DNA from: Schaalia canis
Lineage (GTDB): Bacteria; Actinomycetota; Actinomycetes; Actinomycetales; Actinomycetaceae
Direction of reading: 5' to 3'
NCBI RefSeq assembly: GCF_003858455.1
Contig: NZ_RQZF01000007.1
Span: 38,819-102,818 of the forward strand
Length of the DNA: 64,000 nt
The translations under genes were made by a program, and so were the position numbers. Position 1 is the stretch's first letter, and each line of letters opens with the position of its first letter. Under the pieces are notes generated by a model, which worked only from the letters and a program-made list of their open reading frames with translations, did no database searches and was not told the origin of the DNA. This document shows positions 52,102 to 62,419 of this stretch, piece after piece.

Positions 52102-54474
52102 ATGAAGAATCGGATTCTGCGCGGATCCATCGCTTTCACGGCCGCGCTTTCCGTACTCGCTGCCCCTGTGACAGCAATCGCCAGTGACGGAACCGGCACA
52201 TCCGCCGACACCGCAACCTCCCCGGCAGGCCCCGCAGCCGCAGCGGGCACGACCGTTGTCCTTGACCTCTTCAACCTGACGGACATTCACGGACGCCTCG
52301 TTGAACGCCAGAGTAAGGGCGAAGTCGTAGAGGCAGGTCTGGCCGCCATGCAGTGCTACATGGAAGCCCACGCCAACCCCAACAAGTCCTTCACACTGCT
52401 GGGCGACAACATCGGAGCCTCCACCTTCGAATCAGGCTCCCTTAAAGACAACCCCGTCGTCGCAGCCCTCAACCTCATGCATCCGCTGGCCTCAACCATC
52501 GGCAACCACGAATTCGACTCCGGCGCAGACGTGCTCAAGAAGCGCATTGACGGGAGCGACCCTGAATACGTCAAGTTCGCCTTCCCCTACCTGGGCGCCA
52601 ACGTTGAAGGCATGGGCACCTACGGCACCGACACCCCCTACCTTGGTGACTACGTCATCAAGGAAATGGGCGGAGTAAAGGTTGCTTACATTGGCGTCAT
52701 CGCAGACGATGCGCCCGCCAAGCTGCCCGCAAGCGCCATCGAAGGCATCACCTTCCATGACCCGCACCCCAAGCTCGCCGCACTCGCGACGAGCCTCAAG
52801 GCGGAAAACAAGGCCGACATCGTCGTTGCCATGCTTGACGACGACGTCAAACGCAACTACTCGCGCATGCCCGCCGAAGTCGATGTCCTCATGGGTGGCG
52901 ATACCCACAAGCCCTACGAGTTCGACCACATCGATTCCAAAGAAACGCTTGACTCCATCAACCCTCACCTGGCTGGCGTCGCCTCCGGTGCCTACACCGA
53001 TAACCTTGGCCTCGTCACCGTCACCTACGACACCACCGCAAAGAAGGTGGTCTCTGCAGACGCTAAGGTCATCCCCGCCGCCACTGTTGCTACCGCCGTC
53101 AAGGGCAGCGACTGCATGACCAACTCACCTATCGCAGCCACCATCAACGACTACCTTGAAAAGGCAAAGCCCCTGGGCGCCGTCGTTGTCAGCGAAAACG
53201 TTCCCGAAGACTTCGCCCGCGGAAAGTACACCGACGCCGCAGGCAAAACTGTTGAAAACCGCGGCACTGAATCCACCGTCGGTAACCTCGTTGCAGACGC
53301 CTTCCATAAGGAAATCGTCACCAAGGAAGGAACCCCCGTCGACTTCGGTGTGACCAACGCTGGCGGCCTACGCTCCGATCTGAAGCAAACAAACGGCGTT
53401 GTCACTGTCAAGGACGTCTTCAACCTCGCGCCCTTCTCCAACTACGCCGCCTACCGCAAGATCACGGGCGCAATGTTCAAACAGGCCCTCGAAAACCAGT
53501 GGACCAACCAAACGGGTGCAAACTCCCGTCCGCTGCTGCGCCTGGCGACCTCGTCCAACGTGACCTACACCTACGACCCCACCTACCCTGCAGGTGAACG
53601 CGTCACCTCCATCCTCATTAATGGAAAGCCCCTTGACCCGGCAGCAACCTACACCGTGGGCTCAACGGACTTCCTGCTGAACAACAATGGTGACCGCTAC
53701 TTCGACAAGTCCACCGAGGCAGTGCTCACCGGCGAACTTGACCGTGACGTCATCGCACGCCACATCACCAAGGCATCAAAGACTGCCCCGCTCACGCCAA
53801 GCACCCTCAAGCGCGCCACCGGCATCATTTTGCCCATCGGCACCGTCGAAAAGGGCGCTCAGTTTGACTTCGCTGTGCGCGGCCTCTCCTTCACCGCTGG
53901 CGCGCAGGCCAAGAAGGTCACCGTCGCTGTCGGCACAGCAAAGGGCAGCGCAGACGTCGACAACACGATCGTTGAAGATGTAAAGAATCAGGCGGCCCCC
54001 ATCATCACCACCGATGGCACTGGACAGGCGATGGTTCCCGTAACAATCGACTTCGACGCCGCAAAGGTCTGTGCAGCAGGCGCAAAGACCGCCGCACTGC
54101 CCGTAAGCGTCACCAGTGAACTGGGCGTTCATATTCCCGTGGAGGCAGGACTCACCGTCACCGTTTCGTGCCCCACCAGCACTGTCGTGCCCGTACCGCC
54201 CAGCACCGGCCCCAGCACGCCAAAGCCTTCTGACCCCAGCGCACCTTCCGATCCTCAGAAGCCGAACACCCCCGGCGACCCCGGCAAGGACCAGGACAAG
54301 AGCGGAAAGGGTGCAACTCCCAAGACCGGCAAGGACGGCAAGACCTCTCAGAACGGCAAGGCATCCAAGAAGCTTGCAGCTACCGGTGCTAGCGCCGATG
54401 TGCTGGCTCTGGGAGCGGGCGCGATCGTCCTCATCGGCGCAGGCGCTCTTGCAGCCTCACGCCGCCGTCGCTGA
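52102..54474 (+). CDS. Cell-wall anchored 5'-nucleotidase/2',3'-cyclic phosphodiesterase family protein
   Basis: 790 residues from the ATG at 52102. Signal peptide about 1-27 (RILRGSIAFTAALSVLAAPVTAIA). Metallophosphatase motifs: LFNLTDIHGRLVE, LLGDNIGASTFES, TIGNHEFDSG, and MGGDTHKPYE; then the 5'-nucleotidase C-terminal domain (STVGNLVADAF, VTNAGGLRSDL, LAPFSNYAAYRKITGAMF). A Pro, Ser and Lys rich spacer and LAATGA, a helix, and RRRR end the protein: an LAxTG sortase signal of class E type. It hydrolyses extracellular nucleotides. The family members are often called UshA-like. Confidence 0.93.
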   Translation: MKNRILRGSIAFTAALSVLAAPVTAIASDGTGTSADTATSPAGPAAAAGTTVVLDLFNLTDIHGRLVERQSKGEVVEAGLAAMQCYMEAHANPNKSFTLLGDNIGASTFESGSLKDNPVVAALNLMHPLASTIGNHEFDSGADVLKKRIDGSDPEYVKFAFPYLGANVEGMGTYGTDTPYLGDYVIKEMGGVKVAYIGVIADDAPAKLPASAIEGITFHDPHPKLAALATSLKAENKADIVVAMLDDDVKRNYSRMPAEVDVLMGGDTHKPYEFDHIDSKETLDSINPHLAGVASGAYTDNLGLVTVTYDTTAKKVVSADAKVIPAATVATAVKGSDCMTNSPIAATINDYLEKAKPLGAVVVSENVPEDFARGKYTDAAGKTVENRGTESTVGNLVADAFHKEIVTKEGTPVDFGVTNAGGLRSDLKQTNGVVTVKDVFNLAPFSNYAAYRKITGAMFKQALENQWTNQTGANSRPLLRLATSSNVTYTYDPTYPAGERVTSILINGKPLDPAATYTVGSTDFLLNNNGDRYFDKSTEAVLTGELDRDVIARHITKASKTAPLTPSTLKRATGIILPIGTVEKGAQFDFAVRGLSFTAGAQAKKVTVAVGTAKGSADVDNTIVEDVKNQAAPIITTDGTGQAMVPVTIDFDAAKVCAAGAKTAALPVSVTSELGVHIPVEAGLTVTVSCPTSTVVPVPPSTGPSTPKPSDPSAPSDPQKPNTPGDPGKDQDKSGKGATPKTGKDGKTSQNGKASKKLAATGASADVLALGAGAIVLIGAGALAASRRRR

Positions 54475-54535
54475 CACAGCAAACTCTTAGCGGATGCGCC
54501 CCGTGGTTCTTCCATAGGGTGAAGCTGCAAGAAAT

Positions 54536-54574
54536 ACTGTGGCCCGACACGCTTAAGGCGTGTCGGGCCACAGT
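54536..54574. terminator. Bidirectional terminator
   Basis: ACTGTGGCCCGACACGC (54536-54552) and GCGTGTCGGGCCACAGT (54558-54574) form a perfect 17-base stem with a TTAAG loop, between convergent genes. Confidence 0.9.
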
Positions 54575-54585
54575 CATCAGGCCAG

Positions 54586-55512
54586 TTACTTCGTGGCAGC
54601 AACAACCTCTTTGTACTGGGGAAGATGAGTGTAGAGCTCATCCGTGAGCGGGTTAAGACGACGTGAGACAATCACATAGATCTGGTAGACCGCCACCGCG
54701 ATATTCACCAGCAGAGCAATCAGGGACACGGTGAAGAGCGCTGTGGGATTGTGGGAAGCCTCGACAGCAAACATCGAATCAGTGACGAAAGCCGGGAACG
54801 CCATGGTGAACATCATCCAGAACGCCAGGGTGTGGGCACGGTGTTGCAGCCAAGCGCCCTTCTTCATGAAGAAAGCGGGAATTGTGCACGAAATCAGCAG
54901 AGCAGCGCCAGCGTAGAAGGAATGGTCACCCACACAGTTGTAGACATAAGCAAAGTTCCACAAGTCGTAGGCGATAATCCAGAACCACAGCATGTCAGGC
55001 CACATCATGTCCTGAGAGGAATCCTTCGAGATGTAGATGCCGAACCAGCCGCAGATTGTCAGCAGGTTAATTAGTCCGGCGATGCCATTCATGTAGTTCC
55101 ACGAGCCAGACACCATGAACACGCCATCAACCATGCCATTGGCTCCCATTGCGCCCACTTCGAAGTCGCGAATACAGGCTTCAAGGATATTGATGGCCAA
55201 AATGGCGGGCGGGAAAATCAGTGCAGCCTTCTTTGCCGCAATTTTCGGGTGGTAGCGCAACAGCATGAAGCCCAGGCAGCCAGCCAATGCCGAGTAGACC
55301 TTCACCCAGTGGAACCAGGTGCCTGTGGACGAAGTCGCTGGATTAGCGGTAGTGGGCCACACGAAGATCGTGCAGACGATCGGCACGACAATGAAGAAGA
55401 ACCAGCCCGCCCAACGCCAGCGGCGGGAGACCTCGTTCAGCCCAATGAGGGCGGCGAGGACAACACACCACGCCACCCAGGAATACCAAGGAATCGACTC
55501 AAAGAGGAACAT
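54586..55512 (-). CDS. DUF5692-like multi-pass membrane protein
   Basis: 308 residues from the ATG read at 55512. About eight hydrophobic segments with many Trp residues (SIPWYSWVAWCVVLAALIGL, WAGWFFFIVVPIVCTIFVW, ...). The charged-residue rich centre (ILEACIRDFEVGAMGANGMVDG, DLWNFAYVYNCVGDHSFYAGAALL) is the most family-like part. I recall this as the DUF5692 family, of unknown function, from similar actinobacteria and Firmicutes; the name should be checked. It diverges from the TetR gene next to it, which may regulate it. Confidence 0.6.
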   Translation of the reverse strand: MFLFESIPWYSWVAWCVVLAALIGLNEVSRRWRWAGWFFFIVVPIVCTIFVWPTTANPATSSTGTWFHWVKVYSALAGCLGFMLLRYHPKIAAKKAALIFPPAILAINILEACIRDFEVGAMGANGMVDGVFMVSGSWNYMNGIAGLINLLTICGWFGIYISKDSSQDMMWPDMLWFWIIAYDLWNFAYVYNCVGDHSFYAGAALLISCTIPAFFMKKGAWLQHRAHTLAFWMMFTMAFPAFVTDSMFAVEASHNPTALFTVSLIALLVNIAVAVYQIYVIVSRRLNPLTDELYTHLPQYKEVVAATK

Positions 55513-55795
55513 TTTTCCACCTCGCTGTCACGCAACGGCCGACATGTCGTTGCTGGGATGCCATGAATGTAGGACTCCCGCAGTGCCCGCCCATACTGAC
55601 ACACACGTGAAAGTGTCAGAATTGCGGGTGAATGAGGCGAGGGCGGCAGCCTCGTCAGAGGGAAAAGGGGACTAAGGTCGTGGCCGCAGCCCATTTGAGA
55701 TGCACGAAAGCGGCGCGCTGAAACGACAGCAGCGAAACCATCAGCAGCTCAGGGGGCCTAAAGTGGAATGCAGGCAACACGAAAGGCGAAGACAC

Positions 55796-56395
55796 ATGTC
55801 GGCAGAACATACCCGCATGGCCTTAGCCACTGCTTTACGGCAACAACTTGCCCAGGTGCCCCTGGCGAAAATTACCGTCTCTGGCCTGTGTGAAGCCGCA
55901 GGCATCAAGCGGCAAACCTTCTACTACCACTTCGCGGACGTCTACGCGCTAGCCGTATGGGTATTCCGGCAAGAGGTTGCTGATCGCATCCTCTCCAACG
56001 CCAGCTACGAAGAATGGTCTGCCGGATTTTGCCAAATGCTCGAATACCTTGAACGCAATAAAGTCCAGACCTACGCGGTTGTGAACTCACTGAGCCACAG
56101 GGAGCTTGAGCAGTTCTTTTTCCACGCCCTGCGCCCCATGATGGTCGCGATCGTCGCCCAACTGACCAGCGATCCAGGGACATCCCCAGGCGAGCAGGAG
56201 GATAAACCTCACCTGCACCCCGAGGATAAAGACATGGTCATTGACCACTACACGGTGACAATCCTTGGCCACCTTTTCCATTGGCTTGCCAATGATATGC
56301 ACATTGAACCTGAGGCTTTTGTGCGCCAGATTGAGTACATTCTGCGGGGGCATGTCCGCCACTCAATCATCCGCCTCGCTGCCACTTGCCGCTAA
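55796..56395 (+). CDS. TetR-like transcriptional regulator (DhaS-like C-terminus)
   Basis: 199 residues from the ATG at 55796, after GAAAGG. Helix-turn-helix: ALATALRQQLAQVPLAKITVSGLCEAAGIKRQTFYYHFADVYALA, with the typical TFYYHF. The C-terminal domain is that of the TetR regulators related to DhaS of the dihydroxyacetone kinase operon. It diverges from the DUF5692 gene (283 bases), its probable target. Its TAA overlaps the stop of the convergent XRE gene by four bases. Confidence 0.82.
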   Translation: MSAEHTRMALATALRQQLAQVPLAKITVSGLCEAAGIKRQTFYYHFADVYALAVWVFRQEVADRILSNASYEEWSAGFCQMLEYLERNKVQTYAVVNSLSHRELEQFFFHALRPMMVAIVAQLTSDPGTSPGEQEDKPHLHPEDKDMVIDHYTVTILGHLFHWLANDMHIEPEAFVRQIEYILRGHVRHSIIRLAATCR

Positions 56396-56634
56396 GCGGG
56401 GTTCTCGCCCTCGCCCTCGCTTTCATCCTGGCTCAGGGAAAAGATGGCCTCTACCGGTACCTTAAAGAGCGCCGCGAGGCGTAAGGACACAGCGAGGGAG
56501 GGCGAATACTCGCCGCGCTCCAGGTAACCCACCGTCTGGTAGTGGACGCCAAGAGCGGCAGCGAGCTCGCGGCGAGAAATATTGCGCTCCTTACGGAGGC
56601 TGGCGATACGGTTGAGGACCTTATCCTCCATCAC
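56392..56634 (-). CDS. XRE-family HTH regulator
   Basis: 80 residues from the ATG read at 56634. Helix-turn-helix NRIASLRKERNISRRELAAALGVHYQTVGYLERGEYSPSLAVSLRLAALF covers most of the protein; the end is acidic. Such small regulators commonly control the ABC transporter genes next to them. Third gene of a leftward operon with the permease (19 bases upstream) and ATPase; the twin operators before the ATPase are its candidate binding sites. Confidence 0.88.
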   Translation of the reverse strand: MMEDKVLNRIASLRKERNISRRELAAALGVHYQTVGYLERGEYSPSLAVSLRLAALFKVPVEAIFSLSQDESEGEGENPA

Positions 56635-56652
56635 CTCTCCTTCCGTGCGGGC

Positions 56653-57489
56653 TCACACACCCAGTTGGGAGCGCATTGCGGATTGCATTGACGCCAAGCT
56701 TGACAGGGAAAGTTTACGGAACGAGCGGTTGATACTCCACGTTGCCAGGGCAAAGCCGCCAATCATCCACGCCAACAAAATACCGGCGGCCAACAAGGGT
56801 TGGGAACCTCCTGCGAAGTCATACGATGCTCCATCGGCTCCCAGCAGGACCCAGCGGCTCAGGTGGCCAGCCCAGTAGAACGGCAAAGGCATGTGAAGGT
56901 ATTGCAGCCAGGTGGGCAAAATGGTGATAGGGAAGAATGCTCCACTTGTCGCCACGACGATCATCGTCCCAAAGAAGAGGAACATCTGCGAGTACACGCC
57001 CCTCACCAGGGCGCCGACCATGAAGCCTAAAGGTGCTGTGGCACAAATTGTGAAGAGTACAAGGCCAATGGTGACAAGCCATTGTGAGCCGCTAATCCCC
57101 AGGGGCGGCAGTAAAAGGAATGCGCCCACCATAATCACGGTTTGCAAAATCCCCTGGAGCACAACATTCGACAGGGTTTTCCCAATCGCCCACGAGAGGG
57201 CCCCATGCGGTAATGTGCGCACACGCAAAAGGGTGCCGTCAAGACGCTCAGAGGACATTTCAGAGGAGAGCTGCATGACGATCATCGTTGAAAAAACGCC
57301 GATGGTGCTGACCAGCATGAAGCCCCCAACACTGAGCGGCATATTGTCGCTTACCCGGTCAGACAGGTAGTAGGCCCACCCCAGAATGAAGGCAGGGCCA
57401 AGCAGGACACCAATAACCGCAGGGGAGAAGAACACTGCGCGCAGGTCAGCGCGAGCCTGGGTGAGGGCGGTACGGATAATGCTGCTCAT
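56653..57489 (-). CDS. ABC-2 type transporter permease
   Basis: 278 residues from the ATG read at 57489, overlapping the ATPase stop (ATGA). Six helices in the ABC-2 layout: FSPAVIGVLLGPAFILGWAYYLS, SVGGFMLVSTIGVFSTMIVMQ, IVLQ and following, PLGFMVGALVRGVY, LFFGTMIVVATSGAFFPITIL, and a final one. Short Ser and Arg rich end. Together with the ATPase it exports an unknown substrate, typically a peptide or drug-like molecule. Confidence 0.85.
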   Translation of the reverse strand: MSSIIRTALTQARADLRAVFFSPAVIGVLLGPAFILGWAYYLSDRVSDNMPLSVGGFMLVSTIGVFSTMIVMQLSSEMSSERLDGTLLRVRTLPHGALSWAIGKTLSNVVLQGILQTVIMVGAFLLLPPLGISGSQWLVTIGLVLFTICATAPLGFMVGALVRGVYSQMFLFFGTMIVVATSGAFFPITILPTWLQYLHMPLPFYWAGHLSRWVLLGADGASYDFAGGSQPLLAAGILLAWMIGGFALATWSINRSFRKLSLSSLASMQSAMRSQLGV

Positions 57490-58430
57490 GCCTGGGACTC
57501 CTTCGTGGTGGGCTGTGCCTCGCCTGCCAGTGTGGGGCTGCTGAGGGCGGCAGTCTCGTCGCTTACGAGCGAACGTTCACCGATCATGCGCAGGTACACA
57601 TCTTCAAGGGTGGGGCGTGTGACTGTCAGTGCCGTGATGTCTGCGTCATTGCGACCGAGGAGTTCGCGGACGAAATCTTCGGGCGTGGTCGAGGAATGAA
57701 CCTGTGGGCGTCCGTCTTCACGCCAGCGAATCTCCGCATGATGCGTGTATTTCTCGCGGTAGCCGTAGGGGGTGTCGTCCGCAATGATGCGTCCGCCGGC
57801 CAGGATGACCACGCGCGAGGCAATCTTTTCTGCCTCGGCCAGATCGTGAGTGGTCACCAGAACTGTCGCACCGGCGTCAACCTCTGCGCTAATCAGATCG
57901 TGAATCTGCGCCTTCGCTGCAGGGTCAAGGCCGGTGGTGGGCTCGTCAAGGATGAGCAGTGAGGGGTGAGCGATGGTGGCGGTGGCGAAGTCAATGCGCC
58001 TGCGCTGTCCGCCTGACAGTTTGCCCAGGCGTGCGTGCTTCTTGTCGACGAGGCCAACGGCGGCGAGGGCCTCGTTCACTGTGCGCGGTTCGCGGGTGGT
58101 GGCGCTGGAAGATCCGTTGAGGTGGGCGTTGCGCACCCATTCGAGCTGGTCGCAGACCCGCCATTTACGGTGGTCATTCCACTGCTGTTGGACGAGTCCA
58201 AGGTTTGACCAGTAGGCGTTGTCGGCTTCACGCGGGTTGATACCAAGGACGCGCACACTGCCTGCGGCGGGGGCGTAGGTGCCGATGAGGTTTTCAATGA
58301 GGGTTGTCTTGCCTGCGCCATTGGGGCCGAGGATGGCGACGATCTCTCCGGCTTGGACGTGGAGGTTCACGCCTTGGAGGACGGGCGTTGATCCGTAGGA
58401 GAACTCAAGATTGTTGACGTCAATGAGCAT
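57486..58430 (-). CDS. ABC transporter ATPase (drug/antibiotic export type)
   Basis: 314 residues from the ATG read at 58430, with AAAGGGGAGAG just before. Walker A GPNGAGKTT, signature LSGGQRRRIDFATATI, Walker B LLILDEPTTGLD and the switch His (TTHD) are standard. The end after residue 220 is the extension of CcmA/NatA-like ATPases. First gene of the ATPase-permease-XRE operon. Confidence 0.9.
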   Translation of the reverse strand: MLIDVNNLEFSYGSTPVLQGVNLHVQAGEIVAILGPNGAGKTTLIENLIGTYAPAAGSVRVLGINPREADNAYWSNLGLVQQQWNDHRKWRVCDQLEWVRNAHLNGSSSATTREPRTVNEALAAVGLVDKKHARLGKLSGGQRRRIDFATATIAHPSLLILDEPTTGLDPAAKAQIHDLISAEVDAGATVLVTTHDLAEAEKIASRVVILAGGRIIADDTPYGYREKYTHHAEIRWREDGRPQVHSSTTPEDFVRELLGRNDADITALTVTRPTLEDVYLRMIGERSLVSDETAALSSPTLAGEAQPTTKESQA

Positions 58431-58794
58431 GTCTCTCCCCTTTCTGATGTAGTACATGTGCTACATGTCGATAAGGAGAATGTAGCACACCTGCTACATC
58501 GTGTGTCTACTCCCTCCTGCCCTCCCATCCCATACCTCTCCGCCGAGACTCCTCACCCTCTCCGCCCACAGTGAACACGAGCGCGCGCTGCCAACAAACC
58601 CCCTAGGCTTAAACCCAGACAGGCGCACTGTATCTGCCCTGCCCCATCGGTGTCAGACCACCTAGGCCCTGACCTGCCACGGGAAAGCCCGCTTTCATGC
58701 GGAGGTAAGACGCCGCTACGGCCTCGTTCCACGAGGGCGCAACAGTGGGGAATCACGGCAGAGCAAACGCAGTGCACACAGAAAAGGAGAGCCC
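58431..58794. other. Intergenic region between ABC ATPase and clpC
   Basis: 364 bases between two divergent genes. It holds the twin operator (58447-58499) next to the ATPase start. The remainder, up to clpC, has no recognisable ClgR-type box or hairpin. Confidence 0.5.
58447..58499. promoter_or_regulatory. Two ATGTAG-N8-CTACAT operators
   Basis: ATGTAGTACATGTGCTACAT (58447-58466) and ATGTAGCACACCTGCTACAT (58480-58499) have the same half sites and the same N8 gap. Centres are 33 bases apart (about three turns), 17 bases before the ATPase start. Probably the binding sites of the XRE regulator of this operon. Confidence 0.75.
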
Positions 58795-61260
58795 ATGTTC
58801 GAAAGGTTTACCGACCGAGCACGACGCGTCGTCGTCCTGGCTCGTGACGAAGCACGCGGACTCAACCACAACTACATCGGTACCGAGCACCTGCTCCTGG
58901 GTCTCATTACCGAGGGCGAAGGCGTAGCCGCCAAAGCCCTCGATAGCGTCGACATCAAGGGTGACGCCGTTCGTGACGCCATTGTCGACATTATCGGCAA
59001 GGGGGAAAAGCCCGTCGAAGGTCACATCCCCTTCACTCCCCGCGCCAAGCGAGTCTTTGAACTCTCCCTACGTGAAGCGCTCCAGCTCGGCCACAACTAC
59101 ATTGGCACCGAGCACCTGCTTCTGGGCGTCCTCAAAGAGGGCGAAGGCGTTGCCGCGCAGGTCATCATCAAACTCGGTGGCGACCTCGAAAAGGTTCGCC
59201 AAACCGTCCTCCACCTCCTCCAAGGCCACCAGCGTGGCGGCGAGGGTGAAGGCCGCGAAACCGTTGGCGTTGGCGCTTCATCCGTGCCCGGCCAGACGAC
59301 CTCGGCCATCCTTGAACAATTCGGCCGCAACCTCACCCAGGCCGCCCGCGAAAACAAGCTTGACCCTGTGATCGGACGCCGCACCGAAATGGAGCGCGTC
59401 ATGCAGGTGCTCTCTCGTCGCACCAAGAACAACCCTGTCCTGGTTGGTGAACCCGGTGTTGGTAAGACTGCCGTCGTTGAGGGCCTGGCCCAGGCGATTG
59501 TTGCTGGCGACGTGCCTGAAACCATTAAAGACAAGCAGATCTACAGCTTGGATATGGGTTCCCTGGTGGCCGGCTCGCGCTACCGCGGTGACTTCGAAGA
59601 GCGCCTGAAGAAGGTCCTCAAGGAAATTCGCACCCGAGGCGACATCATCCTCTTCATCGACGAGCTCCACACCCTCGTGGGTGCCGGTGCCGCTGAAGGC
59701 TCCATTGACGCCGCCCAGATGCTCAAGCCCATGCTGGCCCGCGGCGAACTGCAGACCATTGGCGCCACCACCAACGACGAGTACCGCAAGTACATTGAAA
59801 AGGACGCCGCCCTTGAGCGTCGCTTCCAGCCCGTTAAGGTGGACGAACCCTCCGTTGAGGAAACCGTCAACATCCTTAAGGGGCTGCGCGACCGCTACGA
59901 GGCCCACCACCGCGTCATCATTACTGACGCTGCGATCCAGGCCTCCGCTGAGCTTGCCGACCGTTACATCTCTGATCGTTTCCTGCCGGACAAGGCCATT
60001 GACCTGATGGATGAGGCCGGTGCCCGCATGCGCATTATGCGCATGACCGCGCCCCCCGAATTGCGCGCCTTGGACGAGCAGATCGCTAAGGTCCGCCGTG
60101 ATAAGGAACAGGCCATTGACGATCAGGACTTCGAAAAGGCCGCGTCATTGCGTGATGAGGAGCAAAAGCTCGGTGAGGAACGCAAGACCAAGGAAGCTGA
60201 ATGGCGTGGCGGTAGCCGCGAAGAGATTGCCGAGGTCGGTGAGGAAGAAATCGCCCACGTCCTGGCCATGTCCACCGGTATTCCCGTCTTTAAGCTCACC
60301 CAGACTGAGTCCGCCAAGCTGCTCAAGATGGAAGACGAGCTGCACAAGCGCGTTATCGGCCAGGAAGAAGCCGTTAAGGCTCTGGCTCAGTCCATCCGCC
60401 GTACCCGCTCTGGCCTGAAGGACCCCAAGCGTCCCGGTGGCTCCTTCATCTTCGCTGGCCCCACTGGTGTTGGTAAGACCGAGCTGGCGAAGGCCCTGGC
60501 TGAGTTCCTCTTCGGGGACGAGGATGCCCTCATCCAGCTCGACATGTCCGAGTTCTCCGAGAAGCACACCTCCTCGCGTCTCTTCGGTGCCCCTCCGGGC
60601 TACGTTGGTTACGACGAAGGCGGCGAGCTCACCGAAAAGGTGCGCCGTCGTCCCTTCTCCGTTGTTCTCTTCGACGAGGTCGAAAAGGCTCACCCCGACA
60701 TCTTCAACTCCCTGCTGCAAATCCTTGAGGAAGGTCGCCTGACTGACTCGCAGGGCCGCAAGGTGGACTTCAAGAACACTGTCATCATCATGACCACCAA
60801 CCTGGGTACCCGCGACATTAACAAGGGTGTCCTGACCGGCTTCCAGTCCACCGACAACCTCTCTCACGACTACGGCCGCATGAAGGCCAAGGTCAACGAG
60901 GAACTCAAGCAGCACTTCCGCCCCGAGTTCCTGAACCGCGTCGACGAGGTTGTTGTCTTCCCGCCGCTGACCAAGGAACAGATCACGAAGATCGTCGATC
61001 TGATGATCGCCTCCCTGGCCAAGCGCATGGAAGCTCAGGACATGAAGCTCCAGATCACCGACGAGGCTCGCGAGCTACTGGCCGACCGTGGCTTCGACCC
61101 GGTGCTTGGTGCCCGCCCGCTGCGTCGCGCTATCCAGCGTGACATTGAGGATGCCCTGTCCGAGCGCATCCTCTTTGGAGAAATCCTGCCTGGCGAGGTC
61201 GTCACCGTCGGCGTCAAGGGCGAAGGCCTGGAGCGCGAATTCACCTTCAATGGTGAGTGA
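58795..61260 (+). CDS. clpC: ClpC AAA+ ATPase
   Basis: 821 residues from the ATG at 58795. ClpC unfolds proteins for ClpP and is essential in many actinobacteria. Two Clp-N repeats (about 1-145); AAA1 with GEPGVGKT near residue 218; UVR motif (about 420-455, [26 protein letters not shown]) that marks ClpC rather than ClpB; AAA2 with GPTGVGKT near 555; and a ClpP loop region in the usual place. Codon use is highly biased to C endings. Transcribed alone and ends in a strong terminator. Confidence 0.97.
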   Translation: MFERFTDRARRVVVLARDEARGLNHNYIGTEHLLLGLITEGEGVAAKALDSVDIKGDAVRDAIVDIIGKGEKPVEGHIPFTPRAKRVFELSLREALQLGHNYIGTEHLLLGVLKEGEGVAAQVIIKLGGDLEKVRQTVLHLLQGHQRGGEGEGRETVGVGASSVPGQTTSAILEQFGRNLTQAARENKLDPVIGRRTEMERVMQVLSRRTKNNPVLVGEPGVGKTAVVEGLAQAIVAGDVPETIKDKQIYSLDMGSLVAGSRYRGDFEERLKKVLKEIRTRGDIILFIDELHTLVGAGAAEGSIDAAQMLKPMLARGELQTIGATTNDEYRKYIEKDAALERRFQPVKVDEPSVEETVNILKGLRDRYEAHHRVIITDAAIQASAELADRYISDRFLPDKAIDLMDEAGARMRIMRMTAPPELRALDEQIAKVRRDKEQAIDDQDFEKAASLRDEEQKLGEERKTKEAEWRGGSREEIAEVGEEEIAHVLAMSTGIPVFKLTQTESAKLLKMEDELHKRVIGQEEAVKALAQSIRRTRSGLKDPKRPGGSFIFAGPTGVGKTELAKALAEFLFGDEDALIQLDMSEFSEKHTSSRLFGAPPGYVGYDEGGELTEKVRRRPFSVVLFDEVEKAHPDIFNSLLQILEEGRLTDSQGRKVDFKNTVIIMTTNLGTRDINKGVLTGFQSTDNLSHDYGRMKAKVNEELKQHFRPEFLNRVDEVVVFPPLTKEQITKIVDLMIASLAKRMEAQDMKLQITDEARELLADRGFDPVLGARPLRRAIQRDIEDALSERILFGEILPGEVVTVGVKGEGLEREFTFNGE

Positions 61261-61312
61261 AACTCTGCCGAGATGGCTGATGTGAGTGTGTGAGCATAAG
61301 GCCGTCATACTG

Positions 61313-61354
61313 CGGGCGTGGGGTGGCATCCGATGGGATGCTACCCCACGCCCG
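61313..61354. terminator. Terminator of clpC
   Basis: CGGGCGTGGGGTGGCATCC and GGATGCTACCCCACGCCCG pair with one G-T wobble around GATG (61332-61335), then GTGTT. It may serve both clpC and the convergent TPM gene. Confidence 0.85.
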
Positions 61355-61379
61355 TGTTCAAGCAGGGTGGGTGTGCGGC

Positions 61380-62414
61380 TTAGAACTTTGAGGAGAAGCC
61401 GCCGCGGGAAGACGACGACGAGGATCTCCAACTGCCAGATGATGATGAGCGGGATTTTCCAGAAGCGGAAGAGCGCCTCCATGAGTCAGAGCGGCTGTGT
61501 GAATCGTAGTGGACTCTGCGCCGGCTTGTGGAGCGGCTCCTTGTGAGTGTATCCGTAGATTGTTCGACGTTGAATGCAAGAAACAGTGGTTGAAAGCCGG
61601 CGGCGTTTGAGCTACTTGTTTGAATCTTCGCGGCTAGTTTTCGGCGCCCGTATTCTGCGCCAACACCAGCACCGATCAAGGCAATCAGGACCGCGGGCAG
61701 AATCTCGGATTGCTCGCGTGGGAAGATGAAAGAATGCTCCTGATAGGCAGAAAACTCCTGATCGCTGGCAGAGATGAACTCCACTACGGCGTCGTACCAT
61801 TTTTCGTGTGATAGGACTTCGCGCACGCTGAAGCCCACCCGCCGCAGGCCTTCCCTGCGCAGTATGTCGTGCGACTTTCCGTTGGACACCAGGTGCATGT
61901 CGCGAGAGTCTGTGGCCACGTACAAGAGGAGGCCATCGCGGCGCGCCCCGTAGCCAAGATGCTTGTCGTCAAAATGCTCTTCTGCTGCCTCGCGGAAAGG
62001 GTATCTACCCCAGGAAACGAACACGACGCTGAGTTGAATATTGTGTTTGGCTGAGGCAGCGCGTAGGTACTGCACAAGAGTGTGCTCTTGGGACGGAGTC
62101 AAGAGCTGTGCGTAGTCGGTTAGATATGCTCTGTCCGGGTCATCGAGATAGTCAGAAATATCAAGGGGGTCTGGGTTCACCAGGGGGTGAAGGGGAGGTA
62201 TCGCCTCAGAGTTGGAAAGATCTGGATCGGAAGGGGTGTCGAAGGTGGAGGTGGTGTCAAGGTCGGCTGTGTGGGTACTGGCGTCGCTGGCTGGCAGATC
62301 ATCACCAGGGGTAGCTGTCGCTGGTGGCGTCCACGTCAGGAGTACTGCCCCCAAAAGACTCATACAGACCGTGGAGTAGATGAACTGCCTTCTGAATACG
62401 GCGTTGATGACCAT
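61380..62414 (-). CDS. TPM-domain membrane protein
   Basis: 344 residues from the ATG read at 62414, five bases after the zinc-ribbon gene stop; the long frame upstream overlaps that gene and is not real. Signal sequence (RRQFIYSTVCMSLLGAVLLTWTPPATA), linker, then a TPM/YgcG domain (about 90-220, RAYLTDYAQLLTPSQEHTLVQYLRAASAKHNIQLSVVFV... RDGLLLYVATDSRDMHLVS), one helix (ILPAVLIALIGAGVGAEYGRR), and a Ser/Arg/Gly rich end (SSGSWRSSSSSSRGGFSSKF), the usual TPM tail. Often found with zinc-ribbon partners as here. Confidence 0.85.
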   Translation of the reverse strand: MVINAVFRRQFIYSTVCMSLLGAVLLTWTPPATATPGDDLPASDASTHTADLDTTSTFDTPSDPDLSNSEAIPPLHPLVNPDPLDISDYLDDPDRAYLTDYAQLLTPSQEHTLVQYLRAASAKHNIQLSVVFVSWGRYPFREAAEEHFDDKHLGYGARRDGLLLYVATDSRDMHLVSNGKSHDILRREGLRRVGFSVREVLSHEKWYDAVVEFISASDQEFSAYQEHSFIFPREQSEILPAVLIALIGAGVGAEYGRRKLAAKIQTSSSNAAGFQPLFLAFNVEQSTDTLTRSRSTSRRRVHYDSHSRSDSWRRSSASGKSRSSSSGSWRSSSSSSRGGFSSKF

Positions 62415-62419
62415 GGCCC

